Shown piece by piece: positions 8,735-17,388 of a stretch of DNA of 64,000 nucleotides. A program made the translations under genes and the position numbers. The first letter of the stretch is position 1. Every line of letters begins with the position of its first letter. Source of the DNA: Bradyrhizobium cytisi (lineage in GTDB: Bacteria; Pseudomonadota; Alphaproteobacteria; Rhizobiales; Xanthobacteraceae); contig NZ_VSSR01000024.1 in NCBI RefSeq assembly GCF_008123515.1, positions 97,005 to 161,004 of the forward strand, in the 5' to 3' direction. The notes under the pieces were generated by a model. The model was not told where the DNA came from. It saw only the letters and a list, made by a program, of their open reading frames with translations, and made no database searches.

Positions 8735-8816
8735 CGTAGGGTGGGTGCCCCACCACTTCTGCGCCAGTGGAGGAGGGATGGTGGGCACGGCGCAAGGGCG
8801 CCTTTGCCCACCCTAC
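8735..8816. repeat. intergenic palindromic repeat, GTAGGGTGGG family
   Basis: Starts GTAGGGTGGGTGCCCCACCA and ends GGTGGGCAC, GCCTTTGCCCACCCTAC, so the outer GTAGGGTGGG and CCCACCCTAC pair. It lies between the convergent M48 and MFS genes and could act as a two-way transcription stop. Related pieces are at 17286-17318 and 53809-53848. Confidence 0.75.
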
Positions 8817-8843
8817 AAAAGCTCTTGTAGCTGCTGTTTGTAC

Positions 8844-10172
8844 TTAGCCGCCCGCGTCCATGTCACCCACCTCGCGCTGGCCGCTGAGCCAGAGCGCGAG
8901 CAGGGTCCAGAACGCGCCGGAGAGCAGATAGGCACCCGAGGCGATGACGCCGAAATTGGTGGCGAGCAGCAGCGCGACCAGCGGAGCGAATCCGGCGCCG
9001 AACAGCCAGGCCATGTCCGAGGTCAGCGCGGACGCCGTGTAGCGGTACATCTGCTTGAAGTTCGAGGCGATCGCGCCCGACGACTGACCGAAGGAGAGGC
9101 CGAGCAGGATGAAGCCGATCACCATGTAGATGGTCTCGCCGAACGCGCCGGCGTCGAGCAGCTGCGGGGCGAAGCCACTGTAGATCGCAATCGCGATCGC
9201 CGATCCCATCAGCAGCGACTTGCGGCCGACCCGGTCGGCGATGACGCCGGAGGCCACGATCGCGGCGACGCCGAACACGGCGGCGACGATCTCGATGATC
9301 AGAAATCGAACCGGGCTTTCGCGGGTGAACAGGAACACCCAGGACAGCGGAAACACCGTGACCATGTGGAACAGTGCGAAGCTCGCGAGCGGCGCGAACG
9401 CACCGAGCATGATGTTGTGGCCTTCGCGGGCAACCGTGTCGGAGATGCGCGAGGGCTGCAATTCGCGGGTTTCGAACAAAGATGCGTATTCCTCGGTCGT
9501 CACCATGCGCAGGCGCGCGAACAGCGCCACGACGTTGATGGCGAAGGCGACGAAGAACGGATAGCGCCAGCCCCAGTCGAAGAAATCGTCGGCCGAGAGG
9601 TTACCTGCGAAATAGGCGAACAGCGCGCTCGCCACGATCAGCCCGAGCGGTGCGCCGAGTTGCGGCACCATCGCGTACCAGCCGCGCTTGGAGGCCGGCG
9701 CGTTCAGCGCCAGCAGCGAGGCCATACCGTCCCAGGCGCCGCCCCAGGCCAGACCCTGCGCGATACGCGCCAGTGCTAGCAGCCAGATCGCGGCGACGCC
9801 GATGTCGTGATAGCCAGGCAGGAACGCGAGCGCCACGGTGGCGGTGCCGAGCAGAAACAGCGCCGAGACCAGCTTGGCCGTCTTGCCGTACTCCCGGTCG
9901 ACCGTCATGAAAATGACGGTTCCGACCGGCCGGGCGATGAAGGCCAGCGCGAAAATCATGAAGGAATAGAGGGTGCCGGTCAGCTCGCTCGTGAACGGGA
10001 ACACCAGGCGCGGAAACACGATCACCGAGGCGATCGCGTAGACGAAGAAGTCAAAGAATTCCGAGGTGCGGCCGATGATGACGCCGATGGCGATCTCGCC
10101 AGGACTGGCCAGGTCGTGGCCGTGCTCGCCCGAGTGGAGGTCTGCCATTGCGGGGGTCTGTGCCGTCGCCAT
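8844..10172 (-). CDS. MFS transporter (metabolite:H+ symporter type)
   Basis: Inner-membrane carrier of 442 residues with about 12 hydrophobic helices. Features include IGVIIGRTSEFFDFFVYAIA at the start of helix 1, FIARPVGTVIF, the loop ASGVIADRVGRKSLLMG (MFS motif A-like DRxGRK) and RYPFFVAFAINVVALFARLR, all usual for the MHS/ProP-like branch that takes up organic acids or osmolytes with protons. The ATG at 10172 follows AAGGGCG. The longer open frame upstream overlaps the cyoA promoter region and is rejected. Divergent from cyoA; a 23-bp palindrome sits between them, so one regulator might govern both. Substrate unknown. Confidence 0.85.
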   Translation of the reverse strand: MATAQTPAMADLHSGEHGHDLASPGEIAIGVIIGRTSEFFDFFVYAIASVIVFPRLVFPFTSELTGTLYSFMIFALAFIARPVGTVIFMTVDREYGKTAKLVSALFLLGTATVALAFLPGYHDIGVAAIWLLALARIAQGLAWGGAWDGMASLLALNAPASKRGWYAMVPQLGAPLGLIVASALFAYFAGNLSADDFFDWGWRYPFFVAFAINVVALFARLRMVTTEEYASLFETRELQPSRISDTVAREGHNIMLGAFAPLASFALFHMVTVFPLSWVFLFTRESPVRFLIIEIVAAVFGVAAIVASGVIADRVGRKSLLMGSAIAIAIYSGFAPQLLDAGAFGETIYMVIGFILLGLSFGQSSGAIASNFKQMYRYTASALTSDMAWLFGAGFAPLVALLLATNFGVIASGAYLLSGAFWTLLALWLSGQREVGDMDAGG

Positions 10173-10264
10173 GCGTGCGCCCTTAACGTCCTGAAAACCA
10201 AAGCCGACCGCCCGGCGGAACGCCAGCCAATCTTGCCTTGTTTGGCCCAACATCCCGCACTGCA

Positions 10265-10287
10265 ACATTGGACAAATTGTCCAATGT
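10265..10287. promoter_or_regulatory. 23-bp perfect palindrome upstream of cyoA (putative operator)
   Basis: Ten-base arms ACATTGGACA and TGTCCAATGT flank a three-base AAT centre, in the intergenic region between the divergent MFS gene and cyoA, 67 bases before the cyoA start. No T-tract follows, so it is not a terminator. The size and symmetry fit a dimeric repressor or activator site. The regulator is unknown, and it does not match the Fnr/FixK consensus. Confidence 0.6.
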
Positions 10288-10353
10288 CCGGATTGCTGCG
10301 CCGCAGCTACCCATTGGCCCCGCAAAGGAAACTCATTCTCAAAGGCTCGGCCC

Positions 10354-11514
10354 GTGTCCCGTTTCAAGATCCTGGCGCTGCTACCCCTGGCAGTTGCGCT
10401 CAGCGGCTGCAACTACGTCGTGCTAGCGCCAGCCGGCGATATCGCGGCGCAACAGCGCGACCTCGTCATCATCTCCACCGTCCTGATGCTCCTGATCGTC
10501 GTCCCCGTGATGGCGCTGACGGTGCTGTTCGCCTGGCGCTACCGCCAGTCCAACAGCTCGGCCCGCTACGAGCCGGATTGGGACCACTCGACCAAGCTCG
10601 AGCTGGTGATCTGGTCGGCGCCGCTGCTGATCATCGTCTGCTTGGGCGCGCTGACCTGGATGGGCACGCATCTGCTCGACCCCTATCGCAACATCGGGCG
10701 CATCCATGCAGAACGCCCACTGGATCAGTCCAAGGCTCCGCTCGAAGTCGATGTCGTCGCGCTCGACTGGAAGTGGCTCTTTATCTACCCCGATTACGGC
10801 ATCGCCACCGTCAACGATCTGGCCGCGCCGGTGGATCGCCCGATCAACTTCCACATCACCGCCTCTTCGGTGATGAACTCGTTCTACGTCCCCGCACTCG
10901 CCGGACAGATCTACGCGATGCCGGGCATGGAGACGTCGCTCCACGCCGTGATCAACCATGCCGGTACCTACAAAGGTTTCTCGGCGAACTATAGCGGCGC
11001 TGGCTTCTCTGGCATGCACTTCAACTTCCACGGCCTCGACGACAAAGGCTTTGACGCCTGGATCGCCCAGGCCAAATCGGCCGGCGGCTCGCTCGGCCGC
11101 GCCGAATATCTCCAGCTCGAGAAACCGAGCGAGAACGAGCCGGTGCGCCGCTACGGCACGGTCGATGCCGATCTCTACCGCCTGATCCTCAACATGTGCG
11201 TCGAGACCGGCAAGATGTGCCAGAGCGAAATGATGGCGATCGATGCCAAGGGCGGTCTCGGCCATGAAGGCGTGAACAACACCCTGCCGCTGGCCTACGA
11301 CAAGTACGCCCGCCGCGGCACTGTGCTCGGGCCCGAGCCGACCTTCGTCGCCGGCACCTGCACGCCGGATGCGCCGCAAGGCCAGACCACGGCCGCGATC
11401 AAGGCGCCGCTGGATACCGCGCCGCTCCTAGGTGCCGGCCTGAAGCGGCCGACCTTCGCGCCGCTGAAGTCCTCGTCCTTCTTCCTCGGACAACGTCCCA
11501 AGTCAGACTCCTGA
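10354..11514 (+). CDS. cyoA: cytochrome bo3 quinol oxidase subunit II
   Basis: Lipoprotein subunit of a heme-copper ubiquinol oxidase, 386 residues. The lipobox is LSGC near residue 19; two transmembrane helices follow ([20 protein letters not shown] and [20 protein letters not shown]), then the periplasmic cupredoxin domain with [20 protein letters not shown]. The CuA ligand set (the CxxxC motif and its histidine) is absent in the region [21 protein letters not shown], which separates quinol from cytochrome c oxidases. The C-terminal tail has extra cysteines ([10 protein letters not shown]) resembling COX-ARM-type extensions. GTG start at 10354, preceded by AAAGG. First gene of cyoABCD-SURF1. 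Confidence 0.95.
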   Translation: MSRFKILALLPLAVALSGCNYVVLAPAGDIAAQQRDLVIISTVLMLLIVVPVMALTVLFAWRYRQSNSSARYEPDWDHSTKLELVIWSAPLLIIVCLGALTWMGTHLLDPYRNIGRIHAERPLDQSKAPLEVDVVALDWKWLFIYPDYGIATVNDLAAPVDRPINFHITASSVMNSFYVPALAGQIYAMPGMETSLHAVINHAGTYKGFSANYSGAGFSGMHFNFHGLDDKGFDAWIAQAKSAGGSLGRAEYLQLEKPSENEPVRRYGTVDADLYRLILNMCVETGKMCQSEMMAIDAKGGLGHEGVNNTLPLAYDKYARRGTVLGPEPTFVAGTCTPDAPQGQTTAAIKAPLDTAPLLGAGLKRPTFAPLKSSSFFLGQRPKSDS

Positions 11515-11539
11515 CGTCAGACTCCTAAAGAGAGCTCGC

Positions 11540-13537
11540 ATGTCTCCTGATCTTCTCAAGCTCATCTTCGGCCGTCTCGGCCTCGATTCGCTACCGCTGC
11601 ACGAGCCGATCCTGGTCGCTACCTTCGTGATGGTCGCGCTTGGCGGCGGCGCGCTGTTCGCCGGCGTCACCTATTTCCGCCTCTGGGGCTATCTGTGGCG
11701 CGAGTGGTTCACCACTGTCGATCACAAGCGCATCGGCATCATGTACATGATCCTCGGCATCGTGATGCTGCTGCGTGGCTTCGCCGACGCGCTGATGATG
11801 CGCGCCCAGCAGGCGCTCGCGTTCGGCGGCTCCGATGGCTTCCTCCCCGCCCATCACTACGATCAGGTCTTCACCGCCCACGGCGTGATCATGATCTTCT
11901 TCGTGGCGATGCCGCTGGTGACGGGCCTGATGAACTACGTCGTGCCGCTGCAGATCGGCGCGCGCGACGTGTCGTTCCCGTTCCTCAACAATTTCAGCTT
12001 CTGGATGACGGTCGGCGGCGCGGTGCTGGTGATGGCTTCGCTGTTCATCGGCGAATTCGCCCGCACCGGCTGGCTGGCCTATCCGCCGCTGTCAAACATC
12101 GGCTACAGTCCTGATGTCGGCGTCGACTATTACATCTGGGCGCTGCAGGTCGCCGGCGTCGGCACGACATTATCCGGCATCAACCTGATCTGCACCATCG
12201 TCAAGCTGCGCTGCCCCGGCATGACCATGATGAAGATGCCTGTGTTCACCTGGACTGCGCTCTGCACCAACATCCTGATCGTCGCCTCCTTCCCCGTCCT
12301 GACCGTCGTGCTCGCGCTGCTCTCGCTCGATCGCTACGTCGGCACCAACTTCTTCACGAACGATTTCGGCGGCAGCCCGATGATGTACGTGAACCTGATC
12401 TGGATCTGGGGCCATCCCGAGGTCTACATCCTGGTTCTCCCCGCCTTCGGCATCTTCTCGGAAGTGACCTCGACCTTCTCCGGCAAGCGGCTGTTCGGCT
12501 ACACCTCGATGGTCTACGCCACGGTCGTCATCACCATCCTGTCCTACCTGGTCTGGCTGCACCACTTCTTCACGATGGGGTCGGGCGCCAGCGTGAACTC
12601 GTTCTTCGGCATCACCACGATGATCATCTCGATCCCGACGGGCGCGAAGATGTTCAACTGGCTGTTCACGATGTATCGCGGCCGCATCCGCTTCGAGCTG
12701 CCGATGCTATGGACGATCGCCTTCATGCTGACCTTCGTGCTCGGCGGCATGACCGGCGTCCTGCTCGCAGTCCCCCCGGCCGACTTCGTCCTGCACAACA
12801 GCCTGTTCCTGATCGCGCATTTCCACAACGTGATCATCGGTGGCGTGGTGTTCGGCGCATTCGCCGGCATCAACTACTGGTTCCCGAAGGCGTTCGGCTT
12901 CAAGCTCGATCCGTTCTGGGGCAAGCTGTCGTTCTGGTTCTGGGTCACCGGCTTCTACATGGCCTTCATGCCGCTCTATGTGCTCGGCCTGATGGGCGTG
13001 ACCCGCCGCCTGCGCGTGTTCGACGATCCCTCGCTCCAGATCTGGTTCGTCATCGCCGCGATCGGCGCCGGCCTTGTCTTCCTCGGTATCCTCAGCATGC
13101 TGATGCAGTTCGCGGTCTCCTTCCTCAGGCGGGAGCAGCTCAAGGACGTCACCGGCGATCCCTGGGACGCCCGCACGCTGGAATGGGCGACATCTTCGCC
13201 GCCGCCGGACTACAACTTCGCCTTCACCCCCGTCGTTCACGACAACGACGCCTGGTGGGACATGAAGAGGCGCGGCTACCAGCGTCCGCTCACCGGGTTC
13301 AAGCCGATCCACATGCCCAGCAGCACCGGCACCGGAATCATCCTCGCCGGCCTCGCCACCGCGATGGGATTCGGCCTGATCTGGTACATCTGGTGGCTGG
13401 CGGCTGCGAGCTTCATCGCGATGCTCGCCGTCGGGATCGGTCACACCTTCAACTATCACCGCGACTTCGACATTCCGGCTGACGACGTCATCCGGACCGA
13501 GGATGCGCGCACCAAGCTGCTCGCCGGAGTCAAGTAA
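11540..13537 (+). CDS. cyoB: cytochrome bo3 quinol oxidase subunit I
   Basis: Catalytic subunit of 665 residues with about 15 transmembrane helices, carrying the low-spin heme and the heme-CuB oxygen-reducing site, and pumping protons. Visible CuB/heme motifs are [15 protein letters not shown] (histidine and cross-linked tyrosine), [11 protein letters not shown] (two CuB histidines) and [12 protein letters not shown] (heme histidines). ATG 11540 follows AAGAGAG. The stop is directly followed by cyoC at 13538 with no gap, supporting coupled translation. Length matches bo3 subunit I rather than the shorter aa3-type CtaD. Confidence 0.97.
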   Translation: MSPDLLKLIFGRLGLDSLPLHEPILVATFVMVALGGGALFAGVTYFRLWGYLWREWFTTVDHKRIGIMYMILGIVMLLRGFADALMMRAQQALAFGGSDGFLPAHHYDQVFTAHGVIMIFFVAMPLVTGLMNYVVPLQIGARDVSFPFLNNFSFWMTVGGAVLVMASLFIGEFARTGWLAYPPLSNIGYSPDVGVDYYIWALQVAGVGTTLSGINLICTIVKLRCPGMTMMKMPVFTWTALCTNILIVASFPVLTVVLALLSLDRYVGTNFFTNDFGGSPMMYVNLIWIWGHPEVYILVLPAFGIFSEVTSTFSGKRLFGYTSMVYATVVITILSYLVWLHHFFTMGSGASVNSFFGITTMIISIPTGAKMFNWLFTMYRGRIRFELPMLWTIAFMLTFVLGGMTGVLLAVPPADFVLHNSLFLIAHFHNVIIGGVVFGAFAGINYWFPKAFGFKLDPFWGKLSFWFWVTGFYMAFMPLYVLGLMGVTRRLRVFDDPSLQIWFVIAAIGAGLVFLGILSMLMQFAVSFLRREQLKDVTGDPWDARTLEWATSSPPPDYNFAFTPVVHDNDAWWDMKRRGYQRPLTGFKPIHMPSSTGTGIILAGLATAMGFGLIWYIWWLAAASFIAMLAVGIGHTFNYHRDFDIPADDVIRTEDARTKLLAGVK

Positions 13538-14167
13538 ATGACTGTCGCTGTCAATCCCACGCAAACCGGCGAGCCGGTCTTCTACCTCGCCGACGAACAT
13601 CCGCATCCGGAAGGCCACAGCACCTCGCTCGGCTTCTGGATCTACCTGATGAGCGACTGCCTCATCTTCGCGATGCTGTTCGCCGCCTTCGGCGTGCTCG
13701 GCGCCAACTACGCCGCCGGGCCTGCGCCGAAGGACCTGTTCGACCTCAACCTGGTCGCGGTGAACACCTCGATGCTGCTGCTGTCGTCGATCACCTATGG
13801 TTTTGCGATGCTGACGATGCAGCAGAACAAGATCGCCCAGACGCAGATGTGGCTCCTGATCACCGGCCTGTTCGGCGTCGCTTTCATCAGCATCGAGCTC
13901 ACCGAGTTCGCCCACATGATCCATGAAGGCGCCACGCCGCAGCGCAGCGCCTTCCTGTCCGCCTTCTTCACCCTGGTCGGCACCCACGGCCTGCACGTCA
14001 GTTGCGGCCTGATCTGGCTGGTGACCTTGATGGTGCAGGTCTGGCGTTTCGGCCTGATCGAGGCCAACCGCCGTCGCCTGATGTGCCTGTCGATGTTCTG
14101 GCACTTCCTCGACGTGGTCTGGATCGGCGTCTTCACCTTTGTCTATCTCCTGGGAGTTCTGCGATGA
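13538..14167 (+). CDS. cyoC: cytochrome bo3 quinol oxidase subunit III
   Basis: Membrane subunit of 209 residues with five predicted helices. Family segments include GFWIYLMSDCLIFAMLFAAF, FAHMIHEGATPQRSAFLSAFFTLVGTHG with its histidines, and the C-terminal MFWHFLDVVWIGVFTFVYLLG. Subunit III stabilises subunit I and its proton channels. It begins at the base after the cyoB stop, and its own stop overlaps the cyoD ATG. Confidence 0.96.
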   Translation: MTVAVNPTQTGEPVFYLADEHPHPEGHSTSLGFWIYLMSDCLIFAMLFAAFGVLGANYAAGPAPKDLFDLNLVAVNTSMLLLSSITYGFAMLTMQQNKIAQTQMWLLITGLFGVAFISIELTEFAHMIHEGATPQRSAFLSAFFTLVGTHGLHVSCGLIWLVTLMVQVWRFGLIEANRRRLMCLSMFWHFLDVVWIGVFTFVYLLGVLR

Positions 14168-14544
14168 ACACCGACACCCACGCCGCCCACGCGCACGACC
14201 ATCACCACGACGACGGCCACGCCCATGGCACGTTCTCGACCTACATGCTCGGCTTCGTGCTCTCGGTGGTGCTCACGGCGATCCCGTTCTGGCTGGTGAT
14301 GAGCGGGACGCTGCCGAGCAAGCAGATCACCGCACTGGTCATCATGGCCTTTGCGGTCGTCCAGATCGTCGTGCACATGATCTACTTCCTGCACATGAGC
14401 CCCAAGTCCGAGAACGGGTGGAGCATGATGGCGCTGATCTTCACCATCGTGATGGTGGTGATCGCGCTGTCCGGTTCGCTGTGGGTGATGAACCACCTCA
14501 ACAGCAACATGATGCCGATGCACGAGATGACGGGAATGAAGTGA
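14164..14544 (+). CDS. cyoD: cytochrome bo3 quinol oxidase subunit IV
   Basis: Small membrane subunit of 126 residues with three hydrophobic helices (TYMLGFVLSVVLTAIPFWLV, ITALVIMAFAVVQIVVHMIY, MALIFTIVMVVIALSGSLWV). The N-terminus is strikingly histidine-rich (AHAHDHHHDDGHAHG), more so than the enterobacterial protein, and could bind metal, possibly copper for the enzyme (inference). The ATG overlaps the cyoC stop (ATGA). Subunit IV assists assembly of the CuB site. Confidence 0.94.
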   Translation: MNTDTHAAHAHDHHHDDGHAHGTFSTYMLGFVLSVVLTAIPFWLVMSGTLPSKQITALVIMAFAVVQIVVHMIYFLHMSPKSENGWSMMALIFTIVMVVIALSGSLWVMNHLNSNMMPMHEMTGMK

Positions 14545-15389
14545 GCGATCCCGTGAGACCCGAGGATAACGAACCGCGCAGCGCCGCGGGGGCTGCGCGT
14601 CCGTCCCTATGGCTCACGATTCCCTCGCTCTCCGCCTTCGTTGTTCTGATCGCCCTTGGCGTCTGGCAGGTCGAGCGCCGTGCCTGGAAGCTCGCGCTGA
14701 TCGACCGCGTCGAGCAGCGCGTTCATGCCGCGGCCCAGCCGATCCCCGCGCGCGCAGCCTGGCCGGCGATCACCGCCGCAGGCGACGAATACCGGCATGT
14801 CAGCCTCTCCGGCCGCTTCCTGCACGACCGCGAGACCCTGGTTCAGGCCGTCACCGAGGACGGCCCTGGCTATTGGGTGCTGACGCCGCTCCAGCGCAGC
14901 GACGGCACGCTTGTGCTGATCAACCGCGGCTTCGTGCCATCCGAGCGGCGCGACGCATCGACGCGCCAGGGCGGCAATCCGGACGGCCAGGTCGAAATCA
15001 CCGGTCTCTTGCGCATCACGGAGCCGAAAGGCGGTTTTCTCAGGGACAACGTGCCCCAGCACAACCGCTGGTACTCGCGGGATGTCGCCGCGATCGCGGC
15101 CGCGCGCGACCTCCAGAACGTTGCGCCGTTCTTCGTCGATGCCGACGCCGGATCACAATCCGGCAGCGCTCCAATCGGCGGATTGACCGTGGTCCGCTTT
15201 CCCAATAACCACCTGATCTACGCGTTGACGTGGTTTGCCCTGGCTTTCATGCTGGCCGGTAGACTTCTCGTCACATTCGGCGGCGGGCTGTTCCGCCGCA
15301 AACGCTTCGTCCACGAAACGGCCTGCGGGTCGGATGCCTCCGCCCGCAGGACGGGATCAGATGCTGGAACGATCGTCGAACCGACCTGA
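14541..15389 (+). CDS. SURF1-family oxidase assembly protein
   Basis: Membrane protein of 282 residues with the SURF1 topology: N-terminal helix SLWLTIPSLSAFVVLIALGV followed by WQVERRAWKLALI, a large periplasmic domain (GRFLHDRETLVQ, GPGYWVLTPLQR, LVLINRGFVPSERR) and a C-terminal helix after FPNNHLIYALTWFALAFMLA. SURF1 proteins deliver or hold heme during assembly of heme-copper oxidases; here the partner is most likely the bo3 enzyme encoded immediately upstream. GTG 14541 overlaps the cyoD stop (GTGA), indicating coupling. The proline/charged N-terminus and basic C-terminal tail are unremarkable. Confidence 0.92.
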   Translation: MSDPVRPEDNEPRSAAGAARPSLWLTIPSLSAFVVLIALGVWQVERRAWKLALIDRVEQRVHAAAQPIPARAAWPAITAAGDEYRHVSLSGRFLHDRETLVQAVTEDGPGYWVLTPLQRSDGTLVLINRGFVPSERRDASTRQGGNPDGQVEITGLLRITEPKGGFLRDNVPQHNRWYSRDVAAIAAARDLQNVAPFFVDADAGSQSGSAPIGGLTVVRFPNNHLIYALTWFALAFMLAGRLLVTFGGGLFRRKRFVHETACGSDASARRTGSDAGTIVEPT

Positions 15390-16746
15390 CGACGGGAACA
15401 CTTACGGCGAGCTGGCGGTCACGCTGCAATCGCAGGCGGACGCGCGCAGCGAGCTGATCGGCGCGGCCCCCACTGACGACGAGACCAACCGCAAAAACAT
15501 GGCGCTGCTGATCCAGCTGCGCTGGACCGCGGTGGTCGGCCAGATCGTCACCATCGGCGGCGTGCATTTCTGGCTCGGCATTCCGCTGCCCCTCACCCGC
15601 ATGGGCGCGGTGATCGGCGCGCTGGTGCTGCTCAATGTCTCGAGCCTGGTCTGGGTGCGCCATCGCGCCGCGATGACCAACAACGAGCTCTTGGTCGCGC
15701 TGATGCTGGATGTCGCCGCGCTGACCGCGCAACTCTATCTCAGCGGCGGCGCCACCAATCCCTTCACCTCGCTGTTCCTGCTTCAGGTCACGCTCGGCGC
15801 GGTGCTGCTCGATGCCCGCTCGACCTGGTCGCTGGTGGCGCTGAGCTGCGCGAGCTTCGTGTGGCTGACGATGGCCTACCGGCCGCTCGACCTGCCGCCG
15901 AATCCGCTGAGCGAGACCTATACGCTCACCGTCACCGGCATGCTGCTGGGCTTCATCCTCAACGCCGTATTGCTGGTCGTGTTCGTCACCCGCATCAACA
16001 GGAATTTGCGCGAGCGCGACGCGCATCTGGCGGCGCTGCGCCAGCACGCGGCCGAGCAGGATCACATCGTCCGCATGGGCCTGCTCGCCTCCGGTGCAGC
16101 GCATGAGCTCGGCACGCCGCTCGCCTCGCTCTCGGTCATCCTCAGTGACTGGCGCCGCATGCCGGATCTCGCCGCCGATCAGGAGCTCGCCGAGGACCTC
16201 ACGGAGATGGAAACCTCGCTGCAACGCTGCAAGACGATCGTGACGGGCATTCTCGTGTCGGCCGGCGAAGCCCGCGGCGAGGGATCCTCGCCGACGACGG
16301 TGACCGCCTTCGTCACCGCACTGGTCGAAGAATGGCGCGACGCCCGCTCGGCGCGCACACTGTATTTCGTCAATACCTTTGGCGAGGACGTCGCGATCGT
16401 CTCGGACATCGCGCTGAAGCAGGTGATCTTCAACGTCCTCGACAACGCCTATGAAATCTCGCGCGGGTGGGTGGAGCTGCTCGCCGAACGCGAGGGCGAC
16501 AATCTGGTGCTCTCGATCAGCGACCGCGGCCCGGGCTTCGCGCCTGAAATGCTGGCACAGCTCGGAAAGCCCTACCAGTCGAGCAAGGGCCGCGCCGGCG
16601 GCGGGCTCGGCCTGTTCCTGGTGGTCAACGTGGTGCGCAAGCTTGGTGGCAGCGTGACCGCCGAGAACCACCGGAAGCGCGGCGCCACCGTGCGCCTGAC
16701 GCTGCCGCTCGCCACGCTCGCGATCGGAGGCAGCTTTGACGCCTGA
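15361..16746 (+). CDS. RegB/ActS/PrrB-type redox sensor histidine kinase
   Basis: Sensor kinase of 461 residues. Six hydrophobic segments span roughly residues 50-210. The heptapeptide GGATNPF at 129-135 matches the GGxxNPF ubiquinone-binding motif of RegB. The H-box is ASGAAHELGTPLASL with phospho-acceptor His248. Cys290 (SLQRCKTI) sits where RegB has its redox-active cysteine. The ATP-binding domain has N-box NVLDNAYE and G-boxes DRGPGFAPE and GGGLGLFLV. ATG 15361 overlaps the end of the SURF1 gene by 29 bases. Location right after cyoABCD-SURF1 suggests that quinone redox state controls the quinol oxidase (inference). Rhizobial homologues are RegS/ActS; whether this is the main copy or a paralogue cannot be told here. 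Confidence 0.9.
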   Translation: MLERSSNRPDDGNTYGELAVTLQSQADARSELIGAAPTDDETNRKNMALLIQLRWTAVVGQIVTIGGVHFWLGIPLPLTRMGAVIGALVLLNVSSLVWVRHRAAMTNNELLVALMLDVAALTAQLYLSGGATNPFTSLFLLQVTLGAVLLDARSTWSLVALSCASFVWLTMAYRPLDLPPNPLSETYTLTVTGMLLGFILNAVLLVVFVTRINRNLRERDAHLAALRQHAAEQDHIVRMGLLASGAAHELGTPLASLSVILSDWRRMPDLAADQELAEDLTEMETSLQRCKTIVTGILVSAGEARGEGSSPTTVTAFVTALVEEWRDARSARTLYFVNTFGEDVAIVSDIALKQVIFNVLDNAYEISRGWVELLAEREGDNLVLSISDRGPGFAPEMLAQLGKPYQSSKGRAGGGLGLFLVVNVVRKLGGSVTAENHRKRGATVRLTLPLATLAIGGSFDA

Positions 16747-17269
16747 CCGTTCGCTCATCGTCGTCGAGGACGACGATGGTTTTGCGCGCACGCTGAAACG
16801 CTCATTCGAGCGCCGCGGCTACGAGGTCGTGCTCGCCGCCTCGATCGAGGATGTCCGGAAGGTTCTGGAGGACCGATCCTTCGGCTATGCCGTGGTCGAC
16901 CTCAAGCTCGGCGGCGCCTCCGGCCTTGCCTGTGTCGATCTGCTGCATACCCACGACGAGGAGATGCTGATCGTGGTGCTGACGGGCTTCGCGAGCATCT
17001 CGACCGCCGTCGAGGCCATCAAGCTCGGCGCTTGCCACTACCTCGCAAAACCCTCCAACACCGACGACATCGAGGCCGCCTTTAACAAGGCCGCAGGTAA
17101 CGCCGACGTCGCGCTGGACGTGCGGCCGACCTCGATCAAGACGCTCGAATGGGAGCGCATCCACCAGACGCTGATCGAGACGGACTTCAATATCTCGGAG
17201 GCCGCGAGAAGGCTGGGCATGCACCGGCGCACGCTGGCACGAAAGCTCGAGAAGCGGCCGGTGAAATGA
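16736..17269 (+). CDS. RegA/ActR-type response regulator
   Basis: Response regulator of 177 residues: receiver domain with acidic pocket EDDD, phospho-acceptor Asp55 in YAVVDLKLGG, LTGF and YLAKPSN, followed by a short linker and a Fis-type helix-turn-helix (FNISEAARRLGMHRRTLARK). This compact layout is diagnostic of RegA/ActR/PrrA. The start is TTG at 16736, inside the 3' end of the kinase gene, supported by GGAGG five bases upstream; overlap with the kinase stop implies coupled translation. It should be phosphorylated by the preceding kinase and regulate respiratory and redox genes, plausibly including cyo (inference). Confidence 0.93.
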   Translation: MTPDRSLIVVEDDDGFARTLKRSFERRGYEVVLAASIEDVRKVLEDRSFGYAVVDLKLGGASGLACVDLLHTHDEEMLIVVLTGFASISTAVEAIKLGACHYLAKPSNTDDIEAAFNKAAGNADVALDVRPTSIKTLEWERIHQTLIETDFNISEAARRLGMHRRTLARKLEKRPVK

Positions 17270-17285
17270 GCCGACGCCTCACTTC

Positions 17286-17318
17286 GGAGGGTGGGTTAGC
17301 GAGGCTAACCACCCTACG
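17286..17318. repeat. short inverted repeat, GTAGGGTGGG-family fragment
   Basis: The arms AGGGTGGGTTAGC and GCTAACCACCCT pair with one bulged base around a GAG loop, 17 bases after the response-regulator stop. Resembles the outer part of the repeat at 8735-8816. Confidence 0.6.
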
Positions 17319-17337
17319 AAGCTACAAATCCAAAAAC

Positions 17338-17365
17338 AAAAGCCCGGCCGAACGGCCGGGCTTTT
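17338..17365. terminator. bidirectional intrinsic terminator between regA-like gene and carD
   Basis: Perfect 13-bp stem AAAAGCCCGGCCG / CGGCCGGGCTTTT with an AA centre, so each strand ends in a T-run after a GC-rich hairpin. It lies between two convergent genes and can terminate both. Confidence 0.92.
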
Positions 17366-17388
17366 GAACTGTTAGAAGCGAGAGCGGC

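Noticed and set aside
10265..10287. Intrinsic terminator for the MFS gene or an upstream gene
   Set aside because: No T-run on either side and the position lies in a divergent promoter region.
12707..14104. Long minus-strand open frame (465 residues) across cyoB and cyoC
   Set aside because: Antisense frame of a high-GC coding region; low-complexity Asp/Glu/Arg/His composition, no domain and no start site. Several similar frames across the window were rejected for the same reason.
10354..14544. cytochrome c (aa3) oxidase instead of quinol oxidase
   Set aside because: The CuA ligands are absent from the subunit II domain, subunit II is a lipoprotein, and a subunit IV of CyoD type is present.
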